Of a stretch of 27,571 nucleotides of DNA, positions 20,609 through 27,571 are shown one piece after another. The notes below the pieces were generated by a model, which did not search any database, was not told the origin of the DNA, and was given only the letters and a program-made list of their open reading frames with translations. The stretch comes from a virus. Made by a program: the position numbers and the translations under genes. Location: positions 1-27,571 of the IMG/VR virus record IMGVR_UViG_3300033155_000566; one strand, 5' to 3'. Position 1 is the first letter of the stretch, and each line of letters starts with the position of its first letter.

Positions 20609-21217
20609 TTATTTAGCGCCTCCGAGTACACTATGGCCGCCATGTTCACCAACGTCTGGTGTCGCTACACTAGTGTTATCAACTGCTGTCTTTTGCATCA
20701 ATGGATTTTCAACTTCAACTACTGGACGCTCTTTACGTTCATCCGCGAGTTCTGCTAAGAACTTATCGTTATAGTCTTTACCGTAGTCTGATTTTTCGTC
20801 TGCTTCGTATTCAGTTCCGAGTTTTGCTACATAGTTAGGATCTTTGCCTGCTAGTTGTGCAATTCTTTGTTCGTTGTATTCGTCACGAGGATCATAGTTA
20901 TTATATACTGCAATTTCTTGCTGATTAATAGCTACTTTATCGCTAATGTACATGCGAAGCTCATCAACCGTTACTGGATAACCTAATACAACTTCAGCTA
21001 CGAAAACTTTGCTGTTGCGTACACTAGGAAAATCTAGTGGTGATTGTTGAATTGGGGAGTCTGTAAACTTGCTGATTGAACGTAGATCAAATTTTGCAAG
21101 TGCATCTTCTAGCGCACCCTTTTGATCTGATGATAGATCGTTAACCGCAAATTTAATACGATACGTATACTCCTTAGCGGATTCGGCCAAGTAATAGTCT
21201 CGATATTGTGATGTCAT
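20609..21217 (-). CDS. Unknown protein (202 aa), probably structural or assembly
   Basis: Starts MTSQYRDYYLAESAKEYTYR; the first 120 residues look folded (YTYRIKFAVNDLSSDQKGAL, VAEVVLGYPVTVDELRMYI), the rest is polar and low-complexity, ending in a Gly/His-rich GEHGGHSVLGGAK. AGAGGAA precedes the ATG and a late motif lies 30 bp upstream, so it is a late gene. Position between gp16 and gp17 suggests a packaging or virion link, which is inference. Confidence 0.75.
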   Translation of the reverse strand: MTSQYRDYYLAESAKEYTYRIKFAVNDLSSDQKGALEDALAKFDLRSISKFTDSPIQQSPLDFPSVRNSKVFVAEVVLGYPVTVDELRMYISDKVAINQQEIAVYNNYDPRDEYNEQRIAQLAGKDPNYVAKLGTEYEADEKSDYGKDYNDKFLAELADERKERPVVEVENPLMQKTAVDNTSVATPDVGEHGGHSVLGGAK

Positions 21218-21246
21218 TGTAAGAAATTCCTCTGCTTATTTTCTAG

Positions 21247-21254
21247 TATTTATC
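21247..21254 (-). promoter_or_regulatory. T4-like late promoter motif GATAAATA
   Basis: 30 bp upstream of the 202-aa gene ATG; the leader contains an AGAGGAA site. Confidence 0.65.
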
Positions 21255-21277
21255 AAATACTGTAAATAAACGTCGGA

Positions 21278-21772
21278 TTAATCGTCGTGTTGAATGTGCA
21301 AATGCTTAAGTAACTCGTTACGGTCAAATTCTGTACCGTCTGATAATGGAGCAGTACCACTCTGATCTGATAGTCGATCCATTCGCATTTTCTTAAGCTG
21401 TAGATCAATAGTCTTAAGCTTGCGATTGATTTTTGCTTCTTTTGCTTCAAGTGAAGTCTTGAGCATAGATGCAGCAACTTCCATCATACGACCTGCGTGT
21501 GCATCGGCCATATTCATAGCTAAATCCTTAAGCTCTGCATACGATTCAAGCGCCTCTTGTGCTATTTCATCCATTTCAACATCACTGTTATCAAGTTCTG
21601 TGACAGTTGTTAGTGCATGTTCAATCTTTTCTGCTACTGTGAGTGCATTTAAAATTCTAGTTGGCTCATCATCTACTTGTGCAACTTCTGTAGACTCGAC
21701 TAGCTTATCTTGCGCGGCTAACGCATCTTTTATTGGAGGTAGATCGAATGTTTTTTCAAGTGATTTAGTCAT
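21278..21772 (-). CDS. 16: Small terminase (gp16-like)
   Basis: About 164 aa from the ATG at 21772 (MTKSLEKTFDLPPIKDAL), the same size as T4 gp16. The central HAGRMMEVAASMLKTSLEAK and KLKTIDLQLKKMRMD parallels the T4 gp16 coiled-coil core (RHMEVFATLMGQM region), the part that forms the ring recognising DNA for packaging. It stimulates gp17. An upstream ATG at 21787 overlaps the late promoter and is unlikely. The promoter lies 5 nt before the chosen ATG and no ribosome-binding site is present, so the mRNA is probably leaderless. Large terminase lies two genes on, not adjacent as in T4. Confidence 0.78.
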   Translation of the reverse strand: MTKSLEKTFDLPPIKDALAAQDKLVESTEVAQVDDEPTRILNALTVAEKIEHALTTVTELDNSDVEMDEIAQEALESYAELKDLAMNMADAHAGRMMEVAASMLKTSLEAKEAKINRKLKTIDLQLKKMRMDRLSDQSGTAPLSDGTEFDRNELLKHLHIQHDD

Positions 21773-21777
21773 AATAG

Positions 21778-21785
21778 TATTTATC
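21778..21785 (-). promoter_or_regulatory. T4-like late promoter motif GATAAATA (leaderless arrangement)
   Basis: Exactly 5 nt before ATG 21772 of gp16. A weak hairpin (AAACAGA/TCTGTTT) between gp4 and this motif could end the preceding transcript. Confidence 0.65.
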
Positions 21786-21814
21786 ATCTAAACAGATGAA
21801 TAATGTCTGTTTGA

Positions 21815-22294
21815 TTACTTTTTTCTGGCTTTCTTCTTAGCGCGCTTGCCCTTTGGTTTAGGCTTTTTGCCAAAGAGTTCGCTTTCATTAATAACTTTGA
21901 ATCCAAGATTATGATTTTTGCAAAAAACTGCTGCTGCTTTCCACTTTGCCATGTTAACTGCGTAACGCAATCTATCGCCTTGCGATCTTGCTTCACTCAG
22001 ATGAGTTTCTTTTGCAGGCTTGACTTCAATTATTTCTTGTTTGCGATTACCTTTCTTATCTTCGTACACCATTAAGAAATCAGGCACATACACTGACAGC
22101 TTATTAGTTAACGGATTCATATAAGGAATTCTAATAGGTTCGCTTGCCCAGCTAACAATATTAGGATGATTATCACACATACGCATAAACGTTAGCTCCC
22201 AACTACTTCTGTAGCGAGGCGCTCTTGGTCCTGTATACTTATCTGGGTTGCCAGGAGTGAACACTCCACTTTCAAATTTTGTTCGCTTAGCCAT
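21815..22294 (-). CDS. 4: Head completion protein gp4-like (nuclease-like fold)
   Basis: 159 aa. Matches the gp4/gp50 head-completion family of T4-like phages: RYRSSWELTFMRMCDNHPNI, then SWASEPIRIPY, VYVPDFLM and EIIEVKPAKE. The E, PD and ExK residues form a TnsA/restriction-nuclease-like site. In T4 gp4 finishes filled heads before tails join. The C-terminal tail is strongly basic (KPKGKRAKKKARKK), fitting DNA contact. The ATG is at 22294, sharing bases with the previous stop. The gene lies in the late tail-to-terminase run. Confidence 0.85.
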   Translation of the reverse strand: MAKRTKFESGVFTPGNPDKYTGPRAPRYRSSWELTFMRMCDNHPNIVSWASEPIRIPYMNPLTNKLSVYVPDFLMVYEDKKGNRKQEIIEVKPAKETHLSEARSQGDRLRYAVNMAKWKAAAVFCKNHNLGFKVINESELFGKKPKPKGKRAKKKARKK

Positions 22295-22743
22295 TACGCT
22301 ATCAAATAACGACTACGTAGGCTCTCACTATTGTCGATGTCTTGTGAAGCACTGAGTTGACTGCTGCCGTCCCTTAGTTGATTTATATATGTATACGCGG
22401 TGTTTGATATTAGTGACATTTCTTCTGTGCTAGATGAATTTATAAGAGACATAACACCAACACCTTGCGCTTTTGCTGCATCTACCATTACCATTGCCAT
22501 AGCTTTTGCAGTAAGAGGTTCAGCACCTAGACCTTGCATATGTCCTAATGCTGCTTGATAATCAGCAATTTTTATAGAATCTGGTTCTAGTGTATTTGCT
22601 GTTCTTTGATAATCAGCAGGCTGTGTACGCTCACCGCCTAGTCCATTTACAACATTGTTTGCAAGTTTTCCGTTAGTTTGTCTTGCAGAAACCTCTGCAC
22701 CCAGGAAGCGGACTAAGCTCGTAGATTGTCTATTAACCGTCAT
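22294..22743 (-). CDS. Unknown protein (149 aa) in the tail gene cluster
   Basis: I chose the ATG at 22743 (MTVNRQSTSLVRFLGAEVSA), which overlaps the end of the tube-like gene; a TTG at 22758 would add five residues. The middle is Ala-rich and helical (AMAMVMVDAAKAQGVGV) with a polar C-terminus. No recognised family. Overlaps on both sides indicate translational coupling with the tube-like gene and gp4. A neck or tail-completion role is possible from position only. Confidence 0.7.
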   Translation of the reverse strand: MTVNRQSTSLVRFLGAEVSARQTNGKLANNVVNGLGGERTQPADYQRTANTLEPDSIKIADYQAALGHMQGLGAEPLTAKAMAMVMVDAAKAQGVGVMSLINSSSTEEMSLISNTAYTYINQLRDGSSQLSASQDIDNSESLRSRYLIA

Positions 22744-24016
22744 CTTCTTCTGGCTCAACTATGCCTGTTACAATAGAAGAAACTCCTGCTGCAACACCTG
22801 CAGTAAAATTATCGCGTGTGCGATTTACTGCACTACGACCAATTTGATTTGCTGTTGTACGTAATGTTTGTATGGGATCAGGATTAAAACTAACTGTGCC
22901 ACCGAATATACTTGCCGCTGCTATAGTTCCGATTGCGTTAGGAATTGAACCAACGATACCACCAATGTCATCAGAGACACGCTGAATATTCTGTTGTCCT
23001 ATTATACCTGATACAACAGAACCAATCGGTGATGATATAAAATTGTTTAGCCAACCGCCAGCGCCTGAAAATGCATCAGCAACTCCAGGCGGACAAGATG
23101 TGTCTGGAAATCCAGGTTTGTTTTGATTAGAAATATTTCTGCCTAGTATTGGCGTGCGAATAGTAATAAGATTTGCTAGTTCATAGAAATCGCCATAGCG
23201 AAAACGGTCTAGCTCATCTGCATTTAATCTGTCATTAATGTTTGCATAGACAACACCTTCATATGCAAATTCAAATTGCATTTGAACTAAGCCTGAACTA
23301 TCTTCGTAATCTAATGTGTCGTGAGTAAACGCTGTTACTCGTGGTCGTATAATTTCTGTACGAGAAAATTTTCCGCCGTGTATTTGGAAAATTTCAATGC
23401 TTTCAATTAAATATTTGTTGTTACCAACACGCTTAAGATTATAACCATAATTATCATTAAAACGATCTTTGATTATATCATTTTCATATTCTCGTTGATT
23501 TCGCTTTGGTGCATCACGGCCAGCAAATGCATCAAAAAATGATGTGAGAAATCCAGGATTACTTTGTCCGCCACTTGAACCTAATTTTTCAAATGCATCA
23601 CCATCTTTAAAGTAATATTCGTAATACATTTCCCATAGACGTAGAGTACGTCCTTCTACGCTGTCGTGCATCGTTATGCTAATTGGGTTATAGTCTATAC
23701 GTGATTGGGAAATACGTTTCTTGTTGTATTGATTAAGTACTTCTGTATCAATAGACATAGACGGCATTGTAACCGTCTTGACCATTGTATGGATGATATT
23801 TTTGTCGTTTTCTGATAAGAAACGTTGAACGAATCTTCGAACATCAGGGTTCTGGTTGAAATTGATGCGGAGGAAAAACTCAAATTTATGCCGAGGAGTT
23901 CCGTTACTAAGGTCTGCTTTATTAAACCCGTACGCATTTGCGGCATGACGCGAATCACGTAGATGTACGTTTTGATCGAATATGCCGCCAAAGATTCCTT
24001 CGAAACTCTTAGGCAT
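22733..24016 (-). CDS. Second tail-tube-fold protein, baseplate/tube-cap candidate
   Basis: 427 aa starting MPKSFEGIFGGIFDQNVHLR. The FEFFLRINF strand, TVTMPSMSIDTEVLNQYNKK and PISITMHDSVEGRTLRLWEM resemble the tail-tube fold seen in gp19-type proteins. Its larger size and position fit the T4 tube cap/initiator proteins gp48 or gp54, but I cannot tell which. The C-terminal third is Gly/Ile-rich and partly hydrophobic (GSVVSGIIGQQ, IGTIAAASIFGG), unusual for a tube subunit and perhaps a core-threading segment. It starts 4 bp after the gp19 stop. Confidence 0.68.
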   Translation of the reverse strand: MPKSFEGIFGGIFDQNVHLRDSRHAANAYGFNKADLSNGTPRHKFEFFLRINFNQNPDVRRFVQRFLSENDKNIIHTMVKTVTMPSMSIDTEVLNQYNKKRISQSRIDYNPISITMHDSVEGRTLRLWEMYYEYYFKDGDAFEKLGSSGGQSNPGFLTSFFDAFAGRDAPKRNQREYENDIIKDRFNDNYGYNLKRVGNNKYLIESIEIFQIHGGKFSRTEIIRPRVTAFTHDTLDYEDSSGLVQMQFEFAYEGVVYANINDRLNADELDRFRYGDFYELANLITIRTPILGRNISNQNKPGFPDTSCPPGVADAFSGAGGWLNNFISSPIGSVVSGIIGQQNIQRVSDDIGGIVGSIPNAIGTIAAASIFGGTVSFNPDPIQTLRTTANQIGRSAVNRTRDNFTAGVAAGVSSIVTGIVEPEEDDG

Positions 24017-24020
24017 TATA

Positions 24021-24641
24021 TTATCCTACTGAGGTGCCGCCGGTGAAGCCGTCTGTAATATTAGGGAACGGATCTCCGCCAACTGTAGTGCCGTCATTGT
24101 CATTTGGACCACTTAATAGAGTTGCGTTATCGTAACGTACCGTCATGTTGATACGCATAATTTCGCCGCCGTTCTCGTAGTTAAACTCATTGTTGACAAC
24201 ACTCGTCAAGAAACAACCATCTAGCTGCCAGCTTTCTAATTCTTCGCCGTTTGTGCCGTCAAGTGTATGAACTTGCATGCCAAACTTATAGTTTGTACCA
24301 GCTACAGGGCCAATTTGTTCAAAGTGATTAAGCTGTCGCTGCACTTGTGAATGAACTGCTGAAGTTGTAGCATTAGTAATGTCATCTCTTAAGATTACAT
24401 CAATCGTCTGCCATTCATGTTTGCCCATTGCATATGCAATTGAATTGTAAGAATGAACAGGAACTTCTGTGTAAGTTAGTCCTGGGCGTTGAACAGATAC
24501 AACATTTGCTGTCAATTCGCGTAGATTATTATTGGTTCCGAAGTTATTGAAGATAATACGAAAGCGATACATCAGCTTAGGCTGAAGCATTCCTAACTTA
24601 TTGCCGTCTATTGGGACACCGAATTTACTTAAATCTGCCAT
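24021..24641 (-). CDS. 19: Tail tube protein (gp19-like)
   Basis: 206 aa. MADLSKFGVPIDGNKLGMLQ leads into LMYRFRIIFNNFG, VSVQRPGLTYTEVPVHSYNS and the long strand region with LDGCFLTSV and MRINMTVRYDN, the pattern of gp19 tube subunits. It polymerises on the baseplate hub to form the inner tube surrounded by sheath. Slightly longer than T4 gp19 (163 aa). AGGAG and a late motif lie upstream; the sheath gene precedes it behind a terminator. Confidence 0.9.
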   Translation of the reverse strand: MADLSKFGVPIDGNKLGMLQPKLMYRFRIIFNNFGTNNNLRELTANVVSVQRPGLTYTEVPVHSYNSIAYAMGKHEWQTIDVILRDDITNATTSAVHSQVQRQLNHFEQIGPVAGTNYKFGMQVHTLDGTNGEELESWQLDGCFLTSVVNNEFNYENGGEIMRINMTVRYDNATLLSGPNDNDGTTVGGDPFPNITDGFTGGTSVG

Positions 24642-24675
24642 TTATAATGTTCTCCTCTGAACAAGTTGATACACT

Positions 24676-24683
24676 TATTTATC
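24676..24683 (-). promoter_or_regulatory. T4-like late promoter motif GATAAATA
   Basis: 35 bp upstream of the gp19 ATG, with AGAGGAG in the leader; placed just after the sheath terminator. Confidence 0.68.
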
Positions 24684-24711
24684 ACTTTCGCCGATTTTAT
24701 TTTCCGTGCCC

Positions 24712-24741
24712 AAAAAAAATACGCCGCGAACGACGTATTTT
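24712..24741 (-). terminator. Rho-independent terminator after the sheath gene
   Basis: Minus-strand stem AAAATACGTCG with CGGCGTATTTT, loop TTCG, one G-U pair, ending in a run of eight T. It separates gp18 from the gp19 promoter. Confidence 0.9.
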
Positions 24742-24760
24742 CTTATGTGGATCCTTTCTC

Positions 24761-27571
24761 TTATAGATTCAAGTCTGCACCCGTATTCTGAATACGAATT
24801 GGGATGTAGATAAATTCAATAGATTTCACTGGTTGTACAGCAATATCAATCCAAAGCTCGTTTCGATCAATACGTGCTGGTGTGTTATTGCTTTCATCAA
24901 CAACTACCAAGAAGTCTTGTAGACCACGTAGAGTTACTAGTTCTGCTAAGAGTGCGTCAAACGATTCTTTAACAGCATCGCGTGTTACTCGATCATTTGG
25001 CTCAAACAAGAACGGTTGTCCTAGCTGATCCGCTTGATAACGAATGTGATTTATTAGACGCGCAACATTAACACGATCTAGTGCCGATGCTGTAGCTTGT
25101 CGTGTCTTCTGACCATATACAACTAAACCTCTGTTAGGAATACTTGCAATTGGGTTGACATTATTAAGCTGTAGCGTGTCACGTTGGCCTTGATTCAGTG
25201 AGCTAGCTATAAATTCGTCTGAACTATTTAGATAGCCAACCGATGTTGCGTTGCTTACTGTACCGCGTGTGTAACCTGCGGGAGCGAACCAAGGATAAGA
25301 GACTTGATCGTTGAATGCCATTGTGCGTAAGATCATATGACTAGCTGGTACAACTACTTCGCTACCATCTACGTTAGTAGAAAGTCCGCTTGGGTAGTAA
25401 ACACCTAGATTTGAGTCTGCGCTTACAAGACCAACATCACCGTTGCCTGCAGCATTGGCGCTATTAGAACTCCATGCTTGAAGATCAGTTGTGCTGTCAC
25501 TCAAGTTGAATGGTGAATCACCTAGAACAAATGCTTGTTCTTTGCGATCAATATTTAGTGTTAGCATTTCATCAATTAGTTCTGGGAAACCAGGAACAGC
25601 AATCAAGTTATAGAAAATTGTATCATCACGTACTTCTTCGTTGCTGATAATCACTGATGAAATTGCATTTGCAATAACTTTACGTTGTGCATCTGAACCT
25701 GCAATCAAACTGCCGTCTAGTGCGTTGCCGCTTGAGCTAACCCAACGATCAACTGCAATTGTGCCTGCTGCATCATCGAATGTTGCGTTTAGCGTCCATT
25801 GCTTAACGTTACGTCCACTGTAGCGTGTGTTGAACAATATTGTTCCCACAGGATACAATAGTGAATCTGGACTATCAAAATCTAAGTCAGGATCTGTGCC
25901 GTTGCCGCCGTTATTAATACCTGTGCCGCTGCCTGCTGCTACTGATGCCGGCCTTGCGTCTGCAAAAAGAATGCCTAGTGCTGATGTTTGGTCAGTGTTG
26001 TCAATCAATACCCACGCATCAACAGTCAAGTCAGTCCAGCGATAGATAACTGGGTAGCTACCTGATGCATCTGTATCTAACCATAGATCACCAAAGCTAG
26101 GTGTTCCAGGTGCTGCTGTAGCAATAGTTAGTGTACCTGTATAATTATCCCAAATATTACGACTTAGTGCATTCAGTTTGTTTTCTAGAATGTCAACTGT
26201 GAAACTTGGGTCATACCAATACGTACCATCTGCTACTGTGCCTACAGGTTGTGTTGTGTCTGCTTCATATAGCGTAATCGCTGAGAAGTTAGATGATGTA
26301 TACGTTCCTGCTGGATAATGCGTACCTACATCAATAAATAATTCGCCTGCGATTGATGTTGTGAATGCTGAAAGAATAATATCACGGCCGTCTGCCGCTC
26401 TTAAGATTAACAAATCTGTTGATGATTTACTTGCTACAATACCTTCGCCTGTTAGTGCTGCATCAGCATTTAAGAAAATAACCAATGCATCAATATCTGC
26501 GATACCTGCTAGATCACTTGTTGTCGTTCCGTTAAGATCAAATGATGTTATTGTATCATCTGTAATCGGGAATGTTGGTGCTGCTGAACTAGTAACAGAT
26601 AAGCTTGTAGCGCCACTATGAATTTTCAACTCAACTGTTGCCTCAGATAGTACCTGAGGTGTGTGCGGTAATTCATCTGCACCAGCATATGAGTTAATTC
26701 GATCAATGAAACCGACAACTGTATTTGCTGCTACTGTGTTTGACGCATTACCTGTCTGTGCATAATATGAAGTAGGAGTATTAGCTATGCCAATCTCTCC
26801 GTTACTTACAAACTGTGCTAGTGATGAATCATAATGACTTACATCAAGACTTAGGCCGTTATTTGGTGTAGATGATTTGAGCCAGTATGAACTAGTATCA
26901 AGACCTGTCGCATTATCACTTGCTAGTGTAGGAATAAAGTTGTGAGGTGACCATTGAAAATCATTAGTACCGACACCACGCCACGATGAGCCGCCTACCA
27001 AGCGCCATACACCTGAAACTCGTTCCATGTACTGGAATCCGCCTAGCGGATCAACCTGTTCACCTGCGGGTGCTGATAGTGCTGTAGCAAAGTTAGCAAT
27101 AAATATACCATTAGCATAACCACTTGAAGGTTCTGCTGCACCATCAGCAATTAATAACGTTGTTTCTACTGTAGAAGTGTTTACTGCATTCCAAATACCT
27201 GCACTAGCCCATTTGAACAAACCTGGAACAAAGTTATTTGTATTATTCCAGTATGTAGCGTCTGCTGGCGCTGACGTTGGTGCTATGCTTGTAGGATCTA
27301 GTTCTGCTAGATCAAGGTCTGCTCTAATTACGTATGCTCGGTTAGCTGCACCTAGATAAGAGTATGCTGCTAGTAGGCCGAACTCGTTAAGAGGATAACC
27401 ATGCTGTGCTGTTCCGCCGATCTCGTTAAAATCTGGATCGCCGAATGTTTGTAGAAGCTCACGCTGGCTGCTAACTAGGAACAATTGTTCTGCTGTTGCA
27501 GTTGTTGATCCAGGCGCAGTTGCAGTACCATCTGGGGTAAGCTTATCTTGTTTTGTTGCGATGAAAATTAG
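24761..27571 (-). CDS. 18: Tail sheath protein (gp18-like), 5' end outside window
   Basis: The frame is open to the right edge: at least 936 residues, already much longer than T4 gp18 (659). A TTG at 27484 is not the start, since the upstream codons stay open and continue the protein. The early part (LLQTFGDPDFNEIGGTAQ, LNEFGLLAAYSYLGAANRAY) and the C-terminal third (YPWFAPAGYTRG, NPIASIPNRGLVVYGQKTR, FLVVVDESNNT, NELWIDIAVQP) are classic sheath motifs. The extra length is in the middle, a Thr/Ser/Ala-rich set of beta domains likely exposed on the sheath surface. The sheath contracts to drive the tube through the cell envelope. Confidence 0.95.
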   Translation of the reverse strand, partial: LIFIATKQDKLTPDGTATAPGSTTATAEQLFLVSSQRELLQTFGDPDFNEIGGTAQHGYPLNEFGLLAAYSYLGAANRAYVIRADLDLAELDPTSIAPTSAPADATYWNNTNNFVPGLFKWASAGIWNAVNTSTVETTLLIADGAAEPSSGYANGIFIANFATALSAPAGEQVDPLGGFQYMERVSGVWRLVGGSSWRGVGTNDFQWSPHNFIPTLASDNATGLDTSSYWLKSSTPNNGLSLDVSHYDSSLAQFVSNGEIGIANTPTSYYAQTGNASNTVAANTVVGFIDRINSYAGADELPHTPQVLSEATVELKIHSGATSLSVTSSAAPTFPITDDTITSFDLNGTTTSDLAGIADIDALVIFLNADAALTGEGIVASKSSTDLLILRAADGRDIILSAFTTSIAGELFIDVGTHYPAGTYTSSNFSAITLYEADTTQPVGTVADGTYWYDPSFTVDILENKLNALSRNIWDNYTGTLTIATAAPGTPSFGDLWLDTDASGSYPVIYRWTDLTVDAWVLIDNTDQTSALGILFADARPASVAAGSGTGINNGGNGTDPDLDFDSPDSLLYPVGTILFNTRYSGRNVKQWTLNATFDDAAGTIAVDRWVSSSGNALDGSLIAGSDAQRKVIANAISSVIISNEEVRDDTIFYNLIAVPGFPELIDEMLTLNIDRKEQAFVLGDSPFNLSDSTTDLQAWSSNSANAAGNGDVGLVSADSNLGVYYPSGLSTNVDGSEVVVPASHMILRTMAFNDQVSYPWFAPAGYTRGTVSNATSVGYLNSSDEFIASSLNQGQRDTLQLNNVNPIASIPNRGLVVYGQKTRQATASALDRVNVARLINHIRYQADQLGQPFLFEPNDRVTRDAVKESFDALLAELVTLRGLQDFLVVVDESNNTPARIDRNELWIDIAVQPVKSIEFIYIPIRIQNTGADLNL

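Noticed and set aside
20610-20617. GCTAAATA directly before the 863-aa gene as a late promoter
   Set aside because: It is formed by the last codons and stop of the 202-aa gene (GCT AAA TAA), is only 2 nt from the ATG, and the gene has a good GGAGG site.
27482-27484. TTG as start of the tail sheath gene
   Set aside because: The frame stays open to the window edge and upstream codons encode sheath-like sequence, so the start is outside the window.
1-27571. Full reassignment of TAG across this window
   Set aside because: All larger genes are intact under the standard code and none needs in-frame TAG to be read as an amino acid.

Overview
This window is part of the chromosome of a T4-like myovirus (Caudoviricetes), most likely from a marine or environmental bacterium. 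On the minus strand, reading from the right edge, lie a contractile tail sheath (gp18-like), tail tube (gp19-like), a second tube-fold protein, head-completion nuclease gp4, small terminase gp16 and large terminase gp17. These are followed by the recombination and replication set gp32, UvsX, UvsY and the N-terminus of UvsW. Near-consensus sigma-70 promoters (TTGACA or TTGACT, 17 bp, TATAAT or TATACT) indicate a bacterial host. A second motif, GATAAATA, recurs upstream of structural genes and resembles the T4 late promoter TATAAATA. The DNA is AT-rich and nearly all genes stop at TAA. No host genes, integrase or CRISPR array were seen.

Layout. 1-800: start of uvsW, preceded by a GIY-YIG homing endonuclease. 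828-3097 (plus strand): a large acidic protein with one zinc-knuckle pair, then a FeoA-like protein. 3099-5591 (minus): an RNA-gene and small-gene island. It holds two tRNA-like genes of about 180 nt with internal insertions, two tRNAs with an apparent CUA (amber) anticodon, a free-standing copy of the tail-sheath C-terminal domain, membrane micro-peptides and a frameshifted gene. 5582-9029: small accessory genes (nucleoside 2-deoxyribosyltransferase-like, DUF4326-like, winged-helix-like), two more GIY-YIG endonucleases and a structured non-coding stretch. 9114-13880: AAA ATPase, uvsY, three small ORFs, uvsX and gp32. 13939-21217: gp17 flanked by two very acidic proteins full of CxxCxGxG zinc motifs, plus a 202-aa unknown. 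21278-27571: gp16, gp4, an unknown, a tube-fold protein, gp19 and gp18 (cut by the window edge).

Regulation. The genes fall into an early set (sigma-70 promoters before the 190-aa orphan, the winged-helix gene, the AAA ATPase, gp32 and one endonuclease) and a late set (GATAAATA). At several late genes (gp16, gp17, two membrane micro-peptides, and nearly so at two endonucleases) the motif lies about 5 nt before the ATG with no ribosome-binding site. The predicted transcript would then start on the start codon itself, as a leaderless mRNA. Rho-independent hairpins separate gp18/gp19, the 878-aa gene/gp17, gp32/uvsX and the end of the ATPase operon.

Most notable: the pair of doubly interrupted tRNA genes with shared insert sequence, the stand-alone sheath C-terminal domain in a micro-peptide operon, the leaderless late promoters, and the amber-type tRNAs in a genome that hardly uses TAG as a stop.
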